Assembly: GCA_002270565.1 (NCBI GenBank)
Contig: NQMI01000278.1
Coordinates: 1 to 24,941, forward strand
DNA: 24,941 nt
Reading direction: 5' to 3'
Origin: Stenocarpella maydis
Lineage: Eukaryota > Ascomycota > Sordariomycetes > Diaporthales > Diaporthaceae
A program made the translations under genes and the position numbers. Below the pieces are notes generated by a model that was given only the letters and a program-made list of their open reading frames with translations, did not search any database and was not told where the DNA came from. Shown piece by piece: positions 1-9,216 of the stretch (position 1 is its first letter; every line of letters begins with the position of its first letter).

Positions 1-221
1 GGACGCTGTCTCAGATGCAGCACGTACAACCACATCACAGTGCTATTGCATTGGTCTTGCGTGGCTGTCTGAGACCAACCACAGTGGCAGTCGTGGAGAC
101 AACGCCGTGCTGATGATACAGTACACGTACCGTGGCAGAGTACGGAGTAGTAGGTAGGACGGACCGCGACGGCCGTCGCCGTCCGTCCCGTTACCCCAAC
201 ATGACAACTTAACCTTTTAAA

Positions 222-257
<36 letters not shown>

Positions 258-1277
258 GCACACAAGGTTTGAACTCTGTCCCCCCACCCCACGCCGCAGA
301 GGGGCTCAGTCCAGTCAGTGCTGCTGTCATCACAACCTTCCCCTGCCAGGCCAAGGACCCAGGCCCGACGAGGTACCTACAGGGTATATACTTGGGTGCA
401 TATATACCTAGTGAGCAAGTACATATAACGTAGGTTGGTGGAGGTCTCAGCCCGGCAGCCCCACCCATCCGAACCTGGAGAAGCCCGGCTTGCCGCTCTG
501 CCATTAGTAGACGCCTTCCGCTCGCGCGAGCCGGGCAGGCCTCAGCATCTTCCAGCCTCTCCTTGCCTCGCTCCTGTTCTCGCGCCGGTCCTCTCTTTAT
601 CATGCCGTCTATGCTATACTAGGGCAGCCAAACCCATCCCCTCTCGACTGCTGTGTGTGCCTGGCCACCGTCTCACCCACAGCATATCGAAAGCGCGCAA
701 TTGGTGTCGCACGGCCTTGCCTGGGGCGCGCAATCCCACACACATACCAGCCCCTCCGAGCGATCCTCTGCCCCTCGCGCAGCGCACACCACCCCGTCAC
801 CCACCAAGCGAGCGAGGGGGCGCACACTGCCGGCGCAGAGGCCCCCTGCCTTTTGCGATCCTGCCCCACGGCGCGGCCGGGTGCCCCAGGGCGCGATCTT
901 CGTTGTTGTGGACGGGGGGACGCGAGCTTCGGGAGGCCTGTGGTCGAATCATTTCTGCTCCAGAGCTGCAGCTGCAGAGAGCCGCACTCCCTGCTCAGAT
1001 GAGCCACGATCTCGACGCCCACTGCGTAACGTACAGGCCCAATGGGACGAGGGCGCATTGAGTAACCCTGGAGCTGGAACCGGGAACTGGAAGAGCAGGC
1101 AGGAAAGAGACGGCACCAAGGGCTGTAGCAAGAAAGAAGGAAGAGAGAAGAAGAAGAAAAGGAAAGGAAACAAAGAAAGGACTGAGCAGAATCAGGGGGA
1201 AATTCCGTGAAGGAAGCCAGCCAGTCGGGACGACGGCAGGAAGGATTGCAGGGACCGGAACGGCGGGAAACCCAGCT
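1..1277. other. Intergenic / 5' regulatory region upstream of the zinc-cluster exon
   Basis: I see no convincing protein-coding gene here; the open frames are arginine/proline-rich translations of GC-rich DNA and resemble no family I know. The stretch holds a near-perfect palindrome (158-187), a 32-nt T homopolymer (225-256), and TATA-like and TAGGTA-type motifs around 371-412. A purine-rich run (about 1120-1200) lies just before the ATG at 1278. It is probably promoter and 5' leader of the exon that follows. Confidence 0.5.
225..256. repeat. T32 homopolymer tract
   Basis: An uninterrupted run of 32 T residues is visible directly. Its length may be uncertain because of sequencing or assembly. 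Confidence 0.9.
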
Positions 1278-1503
1278 ATGGACAAAAAGAAGAAGAATGG
1301 CGCCCATGTCAGCGATGGTCAGGACACAAAATCCGACAGAGACTCCAGGCCCTTGCCGGCGCACACCGTGTCGGGCGATGGGGACAGGCCGAGGGCCAGC
1401 ACGAGTGCCAGCAGCGACAAGGACAGCAACAAGGCCCATTCGCACCCGCCCGACCACGCCAACAAGCAGGCACCCCAGAAAAAGAGGCGCAAGGTCACTC
1501 ACG
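1278..1503 (+). pseudogene. First exon only of an ERT1/AcuK-like Zn2Cys6 regulator (truncated)
   Basis: The ATG at 1278 opens a frame encoding a lysine-rich, charged, low-complexity N-terminus that ends in the basic stretch QKKRRKVTH followed by the first base of an alanine codon. A donor (GTATGA) lies at 1504. In the ERT1/RDS2/AcuK family of gluconeogenesis regulators, a basic stretch of this kind directly precedes the zinc cluster, which begins Ala-Cys-x-x-Cys; the phase (G|CC = Ala) fits. No exon with the Cys6 motif follows. Only 75 bases lie between the donor and the stop codon of the convergent mannosyltransferase at 1579, and no Cys6 motif occurs on the plus strand further on. The gene is therefore cut off, either in the genome or by misassembly at the C-rich run (1515-1536). 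The family call rests on one short motif and is an inference. A chance ORF is the alternative. Confidence 0.5.
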
Positions 1504-1578
1504 GTATGAAGCCCTCCCCCCGTCCCCCCCCCCCCTTCACCTACTTCTTGGTACTGGTGCTAAGGCCATCGGAACCGC

Positions 1579-3011
1579 TCACAGGAACCATGTGAACCAG
1601 GGCCGCTCCGGGCTGTTGGGCTGCTTGAGCTTGTTCCGGCAGTAGCCCGCGAAGTTGAGGGGCTTGGTCGCGTCGCAGGTGCACCGGCAGCCGACGCCCC
1701 CGTCCCGCTCGTCAGAGTACAGCGCGTCGCCCAGCGCGACCGAGCCCTCGAGCTGCAGGCCGGGCGCGTTGGCCGGGCACTGCTGGTAGGCCCCATGGCG
1801 GTAGGCGAAATCGGAGAAGTGATGCACGCGCTCCGGTGCGACGAGCATGCCGAGCGCGAGGGAGTGGACGGCCGCGTCGCCCCACTGTGAGTAGTCTGGG
1901 TGTTAGCATTCCTGAGGCAGGCAATTAGGGGGGAGGGTGGTGTTGTCAAGGTGCGACGTGCCCTCTCGTGGTAGAAGCCCCCCTTCTGGTCCAAGTAATT
2001 GAATAGGTCCTGGTACTCCTTGCCCCTGAAAAAATCCAGGTTGGCAATCTCGAAATTGCTCCAGTAGTGGCACATGCTCCACACGTCGCCGAGCTTGTCG
2101 TGATGGGGAAGCCAGCTTAACCAGCTCCGAAACGGGTAGGGCAGCCAGGAAGCCGACATCATGGCCTTCCACAGGCTGGTGGACTTGATCAGGTTGGCTT
2201 CCTTCCAGTCCGACACGTGCCGGAAGAGGGTCGGGCAGGTATCACCCTCTTCCCACAGGCTCATGGTCCAGCCGTACACCTGCTTGTGCGTGGCCATCTT
2301 GACAAACGGATCGTAGGTGATTGAGCACGAGAATTCGACGTCGGGTTCCAGCCGCCAGTACCACGTGTAACCCCGTAAGGCCTCTAGGGTGTAGAATTTC
2401 CTGTTTGGGCGCGCGTCTGGTGTCAGTCACACAAGGATTATCAAAGCAGCCTTGGCGGTAGGGGTTGTATGTAATAAGCCCTCTCTGGGCCCGCCAACGT
2501 ACCCTGAGAAGAAGCGGCACATGTGATGGTACCCTTCTATTCCGCCATAGTGCACGCCACTCTCGCCCTGCTCCAGTATGCTCTGCCGTGCCGCAGCCTT
2601 GTCGACCCACGAAGGGTAGTTCCACTCCTTTTCCGGGATGACCTCGAACCTCGCCTCGCCGCTGACAGTCTGGTTCATGATGCGCACGAACTCGGGATCC
2701 CAGGGCTTGTCGTTGAGGAAGACATAGGGGTAGTGGAACCAGCGGTTGAACTTTGCTTCCACGGAGTCGACGGTGCGCTTCGCGGCGTCGATTTCCGAGT
2801 TCTGGGCCAGCATGACCAGGGCGGCATTCTCGCGTTTGCCGTGGACGTCGGGCTCTCGGCAGCCCGTCTGGAAGGGAGGATCGAGGTCGTGGGAGGGGCG
2901 CGGTATGTCGAAGGTGCGCCAGTGGAGGAAGGCCTCGATGTAGAGGGGAATGAGGATCGAGGAGAGGATGATGAGGAAACGCCGCGAGGGGCGAGGCAGG
3001 GACTGGAACAT
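1579..3011 (-). CDS. GT15 alpha-1,2-mannosyltransferase (Kre2/Mnt1/Ktr family)
   Basis: Exons 3011-2503, 2400-1962 and 1884-1579 give 417 residues. The family transfers mannose from GDP-mannose, with Mn2+, onto O- and N-linked glycans in the Golgi lumen. A hydrophobic signal-anchor lies at residues 12-29 after a short basic N-terminus (type II membrane protein). Family landmarks are NAALVMLAQNSEID near the start of the catalytic domain, the YTWYWRLEPDVEF block (E188, P189, D190; donor/metal site), YGWTMSLWE and GGFYHERWGDAAVHS. Length is close to yeast Kre2/Ktr proteins. Intron 1 is GT-AG (102 nt). Intron 2 (1885-1961) must use a GC donor to keep the conserved ERWGDA junction. The gene converges on the truncated regulator exon, with 75 bp between that exon's donor and this stop. 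A GA/CT microsatellite sits about 80 bp upstream of the ATG. The family is certain; the exact orthologue (Mnt1, Ktr4, Ktr7) is not. Confidence 0.95.
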
Positions 3012-3088
3012 GTTGACGGCGTAATCCCTATATGGCTTGTGGTGATTTTGGAGAGTATTGCATTCTCGTCGCCTGGCCTCTGTCTCTC

Positions 3089-3093
3089 TCCTT

Positions 3094-3137
<44 letters not shown>
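3089..3137. repeat. CT/GA microsatellite in the mannosyltransferase upstream region
   Basis: This is a pyrimidine tract dominated by CT dinucleotides with a few T interruptions. It lies 78-126 bp upstream of the mannosyltransferase ATG; on that gene's coding strand it reads as GA repeats. It is likely in the promoter or 5' leader. Confidence 0.9.
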
Positions 3138-3495
3138 GTTTGTGTGGATGTATTTGTGTCTCCTATTTTGTGAGCTAAGGTGGTGCCGGGTGTCCACCTG
3201 GGCTCTGACCTGCTCTGACCGAACGCCTGCTTGGGAAGGAGGTGACAGAGCTCAGCCTCAGTGTCAGGAGGGCGCGAGTGAAGTTGGGACGGAGCGCAGA
3301 CGACAGTCACGGTCGCGGTCACGGACTCTTCGTGAGGAAGGGACCGAAGGGGACGAAACTGGCGAAGCAAGCAAGCTGGGGGCAGGCGAAGACGAGCAGG
3401 TGGCCGGATCGTGGTGGGCCCAGGGTCGGAGGCACCCACAGGACAACAGACAAAACAACAAAGGAAAGGAGAAGAGGCGACGCTGGCCGCTTCAC

Positions 3496-3531
3496 AGGTA
3501 CAGGCCTAGGTCTAGGTCCAGGTCCAGGTCT
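3496..3531. repeat. AGGTCY hexanucleotide repeat (six imperfect units)
   Basis: Six consecutive hexamers can be read: AGGTAC, AGGCCT, AGGTCT, AGGTCC, AGGTCC, AGGTCT. This is a short minisatellite in non-coding DNA with no assigned function. Confidence 0.85.
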
Positions 3532-5238
3532 AGATGGAGAGGGCATACACAGACGGGAGACGGCAGATAGAGTATATCCGTTATGTCCACTCGGATCTCT
3601 TTGGGCGGAACCGACAGACGTCGGCCAAGCCATACACTAGGAAGGCAAATCTGGGGACCAAGCTGGGATAAAGCTGTCCATGATCGGTCTGAGCCTCTAC
3701 GGAGACTGGCGCCGGCCCAGCATCCACCTTCGAGATGAGGGAGAGAGGGAGCGAGGGAGCGCGACCCCTGTGACGCAAGGCGGACAAGCATCAAGCATCA
3801 GGACGAGTCCCAATCCGACGGTTGGCAGGCTATGTGCGCACACAGCAGGATGACAGCTCCTGACAACCTGCCAGCAGGACAGCAGGGCAGGAAAAAAAGG
3901 GTTGACAAATGAATATGGGCCAGGCGGCCGGGGGCGTGGGCCAAGGAGGATTGCAAAGTCAAGCGGTGCCCATCCCACATCCCATGTGTGGCTCCACTCT
4001 CACGAGGAGGCCTGGGATCATCTGGGTGGACGTTGCAGAGAAAAGAGAACGACCAACAAAAATAACAAGACTACTGCAGGACCAGGACATGGCATCATCG
4101 GATCGCTTCACTAGAGCCGTTTCGCGCCTCCGCCAGTGCCCTTTGAACGGCTGACGGAGTCGGCTGGCCTCGTGGCCCGGCGCCCCGACTTGACTGGCTG
4201 CGTGTTTCATGGCGTCAGGAGCAGCAATGCGAAGCATCTCGTCTGTTGCCAGCCGATCGTCGGTGGTGCATGTGCCAGTGCGCATCTCGACACGGCAATG
4301 TGCGAGGCGGTGAGTTGCAACGACCTGGAACCTTACTCAAAACCCCCAACATTTCTAAGATTGTCCACGACATTGCGACCAGAGGCGGAGCCCCTCCTGC
4401 GCCTACTACACTATTATTGTACACACACGCGCGCGCGCACGCACACGCAAGCTGCGACAGCCTGCGACACCCTCTCCGTTCGAGTCTGACGACCTCTGCA
4501 TGCCAACTGAGCCCTCTCGGGCCTGCCTGCCTGCCTGCACGCCTACACCACCTAGGTGTTTGTATGGGGTGTATCGGGATCCAGCTCACCCGCCCGCCGC
4601 CGATCCTCATGTGGCCGGGGCCTGTGTGGTGTATGTAGACTAGATACTACTATGTAGTGTATTTATTATTATTAGTACACTAGCCTGGCATGCTGCCAGG
4701 GCTGTGTCGAGTCGCGACATTGCTTGGTGTAACCCTTCTAGAAGGCAATCCTTCCCCCAGGTGACACCACATACCGGCCCGGAACCCCGGCACCTACAGT
4801 AGTCGCATCTCAATTCATCTCTTGTCGAGCGCTCGGCACTATTAATATGACGGTGTCCTCGCCTGAGCACCGGGCACATTATTACCATGCAGGGAAAGTG
4901 CACATTCGTGTCATTGGGCCAGACTGGGATTTTTTGGCCGGTTCTGCGCCAAACCAGTTGCGGATGCACTTTGCCTGATCTTTACCTGGCGACATACCGA
5001 GCCTACGCTTTCTGGCCCCCCCTCAACTTCAGCTGCCACACAATTGATGACGGGTTTGGGTAGGCCAAGGTCGCAGGGGCACGACTTGACGACGTGCATA
5101 TGCGCCAAAGATTTCTGCTTATGGCTCCCTCCTCAGACGCCATTCAGACAAAGCCCGTTGTGGCAGCTGCTAGTGCCCCATAACATTGGACCCTAATGCC
5201 GGGAATGCATATGGCCTCCGTGGTGTGTGCTCTCTTTG

Positions 5239-5252
5239 TTTTTTTTTTTTGG

Positions 5253-5290
<38 letters not shown>
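5239..5290. repeat. T12-GG-T14-A24 homopolymer block
   Basis: T12 is followed by GG, T14 and then A24. The T14/A24 junction is self-complementary and could fold. It lies about 30 bp beyond the stop codon of the minus-strand ORF at 5321-6157. It could be a remnant of poly(A)-tailed retroposition or an assembly artefact. Confidence 0.85.
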
Positions 5291-5320
5291 GGCTCCCAGG
5301 CCATCTATATATTCCGATAG

Positions 5321-6157
5321 TTAACTCCCTCGGCGCCATGTATCATGTATCATAATCTTCAGATAAGACCGGATTATCTGCAACCCATCTTCATAGTCTC
5401 CATCCATATTTTGCCATTGCCTGAAACGTTGCCTTCGCTGCACGTCTAGAGCCAATATCCTCCCTGGTGAGAAACCGCTGCACTCTTTGAACCATTCTAA
5501 CTCGACTTCGAGGAAGAGATGCTCCCAGGCCTTGAGCTGAGTCTCGAGCTCGGTCCTGTCGTTCTGAGACATCGCCATGGCCGGGATCAGGGCGCCCGTG
5601 TTTACCATCCCCAATGCATTCAGCATTTCCTTGACATCTTTCATAAAAATGCGGTAATCAGCATGTGCGATGCGCAAACGGACAAGCCCTCGGAGAAAGT
5701 AAGCAGGCAATGGGCCTAGCTTCTGAGACGGGTTGGACATCTCAAGTCCTATGGCGCCGCAAATCCCGCCAAGATCCTCGACGTCGAGCCCACCCACTGC
5801 CATGTTTAATAGTTCCTGTAAGTCACGGACTTCTTCTAAAAACATACGAAGGTAGAACAGCCGATCGCACAAGAGCGCACAAACCCGAGGCCCTCCTTTT
5901 GAGCCATCTGAAGTGATGGGCATCTGAGGGCGGGCAGGGAGATGGGCAACCGTTGCGGGCCTGGAGAACTGGAGGAACCCTGTGTAGACCAAATCAACTT
6001 GGATACATGGTAGATCGAGCATGTTTTGTTCGTATTCCGATTGGAGTTCTCGCCCGGTGTGGCAGCCGAAGCCGGCTGGGATCTGTATGCACCGGAAAGC
6101 GTTCGACTGCATGTTTATCGCCATGGAAGGCGTTGAGAACTGTCCGGCGAATACCAT
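5321..6157 (-). CDS. Hypothetical protein, 278 residues, single exon
   Basis: An uninterrupted frame runs from an ATG in good context (AAAATGG) to TAA. I recognise no family. The protein has no evident signal peptide or membrane segment. The middle and C-terminal parts look mostly helical and amphipathic, with leucine-rich stretches such as LCDRLFYLRMFLEEVRDL and LETQLKAWEHLFLEVEL. The N-terminal 80 residues are less structured and contain three cysteines. Composition is balanced, unlike the frameshadow ORFs nearby, and the length without stops argues for coding. It might be the last exon of a longer gene, but I see no matching upstream exons. The homopolymer block lies just downstream. It stands alone between the mannosyltransferase and the sugar-acid cluster. 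Confidence 0.55.
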   Translation of the reverse strand: MVFAGQFSTPSMAINMQSNAFRCIQIPAGFGCHTGRELQSEYEQNMLDLPCIQVDLVYTGFLQFSRPATVAHLPARPQMPITSDGSKGGPRVCALLCDRLFYLRMFLEEVRDLQELLNMAVGGLDVEDLGGICGAIGLEMSNPSQKLGPLPAYFLRGLVRLRIAHADYRIFMKDVKEMLNALGMVNTGALIPAMAMSQNDRTELETQLKAWEHLFLEVELEWFKECSGFSPGRILALDVQRRQRFRQWQNMDGDYEDGLQIIRSYLKIMIHDTWRRGS

Positions 6158-7237
6158 TTTTGAATATTGTATGCTGTGTGTTCTCTTGTAGCTTCATGTT
6201 TCAATTGCCTAAATATGACTTTACTATTGTGAAGCGTTGAGATGATACGCAGGCTGTGCCCCGTACAGATGTATGTACCTACCTAGGTACCTAACTAAGT
6301 AGGTAATGTTGACGGCAACAGTGCCCACTTAAGTACCGATGACACCCCCTTTGCAAGATTCTCTGCTAGAAGAGCGAATGCATTGTCTTTGAATCGAAAA
6401 ATAAAATTTGAATATCCAACAATTGAGCATTGACTCCTTGTTCAACAATGACATTATATTCATCTAAGCACCAATAATTTATTGGCTTGTCAGTGATTCC
6501 CACCACAGTGCCACTTGGTTACATACATGTGTGCAAGACAAAGACATGCCAGTTTTGCAAATGATGGAAACAAAGCATCTGGCTAATTCTTTTGTTGCGC
6601 AAGGAAGGGGGGGGTAAAAAAAAGGCTCATAAGCTATCTTTATTTTTTCCCATACCTCCGCTTCATCTTCATATGAATAACTTTGTCGTGTAGCTGGATC
6701 AAGATTGATGTCCCTCGTCATCTCGGATTCTGCCTCCGATGAACTGATGTGCCTAAGCTGAAACTGTCACCTCGCTCCACGTCTGTTGCAGCTTCCTCTA
6801 CCACGAAGTATGACCATTTTCTGACAACTTTTCATTGCCTAGGTATATATCCGGGCTTGAGAACATACCTTAGAACCCAGAAAGTGCAGGTGATGCTTTC
6901 CGTACATACAGGAGGGATTGGTGTGCTCATATTGGTCATTTTATATAGACATGCGCCTGAGATTTTGATTGACTCAAGTCTCTAAAAAGCTACATATGTA
7001 TGTTGGATACTATTTATGCCCTGCGGTCTTCTAGAAATGCATATCACCCATGTCCTAGAAAGTCTCTTTTTCATTCAGAAAGGATTGGAGCTTGTTACCT
7101 AGGTAAGTTGAAGAGATGGATTACGCATCACTCTCACATTAGACCTTTTACACACACACCATTGTATGTCCTGACGATACTCGGCCAATATCGAAACTGG
7201 ACAACTCCTCTACGCCGCAGCTTCAGTCTGAGCCGCC
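6158..7237. other. Intergenic region, no supported gene
   Basis: No gene can be supported. Around 6276-6305 there is a cluster of TACCTA/TAGGTA units in both orientations, a motif type often seen in Sordariomycete promoters. On the minus strand a short open stretch at 6721-6640 encodes an acidic peptide (it begins MTRDINLDPATRQS) with frame breaks on both sides. It may be a decayed exon, but I cannot assign it. The rest is AT-rich, featureless spacer downstream of the dehydratase. Confidence 0.5.
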
Positions 7238-8505
7238 TTACCACTCCCGAATCTCACCTCCAGGCCCAATAAACCCAGGGCTGACCCATGCCTGTGCATC
7301 TTTAGAGAGTGCCCTGACTTGTTCCTCATCTACTTCGATGCCGAGGCCTGGGCCGCTGAGAATGTCAATATAACCATCGGTGACATTCCAGACTTCCGGG
7401 TTCTTCGTGTAGCTGGTAAGGTCCTGTGTGCCTGCGTTGTAGTGAATACCAAGGCTCATCTCCTGAATGGCAAAGTTTGGGCTGGAGCAGTCGACCTGAC
7501 AATTTGCCGCCAACGCAATGGGGCCGAGGGGACAGTGCGGAGCGAGAGCTACGTCGTATGCCTCAGCCATGGCGGCAATGCGCTTCATCTCGGAGATTCC
7601 CCCGATGTGGGAGATATCTGGCTGAAGGATGTCTACGCAGCCTGCCTCGAGAAAGGGTTTGACGTCCCACCTGCTGTGGAGGCGCTCACCCAGCGCGATG
7701 GGAATGCCGGTCTGCTCGGAAAGGGACTTGATGCCCCCGATATGTTCAGAGAGGAGGGGTTCCTCGACGAACAGGGGCCTGTGTGGCTCCAGCAGTTTGA
7801 CGAGCTGCTTCGCCATCGGCTTGTGGATCCGTCCGTGAAAGTCAACCCCGGCGTCCATGCCCAGATCCTTGACGGCTTTTACTCGTTCTACGCACGAGTC
7901 GAGTACTGACGGCGAGTCTAGCCAGCCCATGTCCTCCGTGGCATTCATCTTGACGCAGCTGAATCCTTGAGACTTTCGCGCTTTCCTGTTCGACTCGGTG
8001 TGAGATACCGAAATCACATGTCCACTTTTCGGGTTGACTCACGCCTCTTCTGCCACGTTACCCGGTCGATTCCCCCCAATCCATGCGTAGACCTTGAGCT
8101 TGTCACGAACCTTGCCTCCCAGCAGTTGGTAGATTGGAACACCGAGTTTGCGAGCTGTCTATAACTCAGCACTACTTGTATCAAAAATGTGGCAGATTGC
8201 TGGTGGGTTTGCAGCCTACCTTTCAAGTCCCATAGTGCGATATCGATGCCGGCTAGAGCGCTCATGAAGACCGGACCACCACGATAGAAGGTGGTTCGCC
8301 ATGACATCTGCCAGATGTGTTCAATATCGTCGGCCTCGAATCCGTTGTATCGCTCGAACCAAGCATCCAAGCACCCTTCGACAGCTTGCGTGTGGCCCTC
8401 AAGCGAGGCTTCTCCCCAACCGACGTTGCCTGCTTCGTCTGTGATCTTGACAAAGAGCCAACGCGGTGGCACGCGGAAGTACTCCATGGTTGCTATTTTC
8501 CCCAT
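7238..8505 (-). CDS. D-galactonate dehydratase-like enzyme (enolase superfamily, DgoD type)
   Basis: Exons 8505-8220, 8154-8043 and 7985-7238 give 381 residues, one fewer than bacterial DgoD (382). Such enzymes remove water from an aldonate (D-galactonate in DgoD) to give the 2-keto-3-deoxy acid. The N-terminal cap domain begins with [10 protein letters not shown] and contains [20 protein letters not shown]. The barrel carries K145 (VKMN), D181-F-H183 (metal ligand and acid), E207 (FVEEP), E233 (LGER), D256 (LQPDIS), H283 ([13 protein letters not shown]) and E308 ([11 protein letters not shown]). These are the same landmarks, in the same spacing, as DgoD. It is clearly shorter than fungal L-galactonate dehydratase (GaaB/LGD1, about 450 aa). 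Both introns are GT-AG, of 57 and 65 nt. The aldo-keto reductase lies upstream on the same strand. The family is certain. The exact aldonate substrate is inferred, because close relatives differ in sugar stereochemistry. Confidence 0.94.
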
Positions 8506-9216
8506 TTCTGTGGCCTGATGTAAAGAGAGTGGTTAAAAACGGGGTTTAGGTCTGCCTCTAACAACTGGAGGATATGCTGGCGGGTGCGCTATTCACTGCT
8601 GGTCCAAAGGGGGGAACTGGCTTGGTTGAGAGTGATCATGGACGGGCCAATTGCTGGTCTCCACAAATTAATCATCACTGATCGACTACTTTGGTCCGAA
8701 GTCGTCGGGGGCCATGGCCGTTTTACCCCACGATGATGTTAGAACGGGTTTGCTATGCATTTAACGTGAAGATGACCTCGGTAAAGTCTGGCTCCAGCGA
8801 TGCATCATGCACTTGTTCGAGTTTCCCCCCCCCCCCGGAAAACGTGCCTTGGTGCAGCGGAAAAGCTCATTTATGTGGGGCGGGAATATTCTAGCACGGA
8901 AATGAAAATGATACCAATGATATCCGGCGCAGACTCACCAGTAACGAGCACACGGGAAAATACATAAAAAGGGCAGCAAGTGGGCCCGCAATTCTAATGG
9001 TCAATTTGATAACCAGTAATTGCATCACAAGGAGACTCGCCTATACCCAGCAGCACGTAGGCGGGCCAATTAGATGCTGTGTGTTGTTTAAATCACAAGC
9101 CATGAAATGTTGCTTTCCCGCGTAAATGCTTGAATAAAAATGGTTTCAAGAGGAATTCCAGCTAGGAATATTCGTAACCAAGATGAGAAATCGAACACCT
9201 CTCCCTCTGCGCCTAG
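8506..9216. other. Spacer between dehydratase promoter and reductase 3' end
   Basis: No gene is visible. The stretch should hold the dehydratase promoter and the reductase terminator. A TATCCGG heptamer occurs at 8921-8927, the same core as repeats in the reductase/aldolase promoter. A C12 run lies at 8825-8836. Confidence 0.5.

Larger units (their letters stand above)
3012..5320. other. Gene-poor intergenic region with simple repeats
   Basis: No ORF here has recognisable domain content or sensible intron structure. It contains the mannosyltransferase promoter, a CT microsatellite (3089-3137), an AGGTCY hexamer repeat (3496-3531), an alternating purine-pyrimidine stretch (4418-4449) and adjoining T and A homopolymers (5239-5290). 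I saw no tRNA-like structure. Confidence 0.6.

Noticed and set aside
435..1502. Long overlapping ORFs on both strands (up to 297 codons) in the first 1.5 kb
   Set aside because: They are arginine/proline/serine-rich translations of GC-rich DNA, overlap one another in several frames and resemble no family.
2523..3173. 216-codon plus-strand ORF
   Set aside because: It is antisense to the well-supported mannosyltransferase exon 1 and its upstream CT repeat.
7319..7909. 196-codon plus-strand ORF
   Set aside because: It lies entirely antisense to dehydratase exon 3, whose active-site motifs are unambiguous.
8825..8836. C12 run, with similar C or G runs at about 1525, 11681 and 12366
   Set aside because: Isolated homopolymers occur throughout this genome segment. 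I see no shared context that suggests function.
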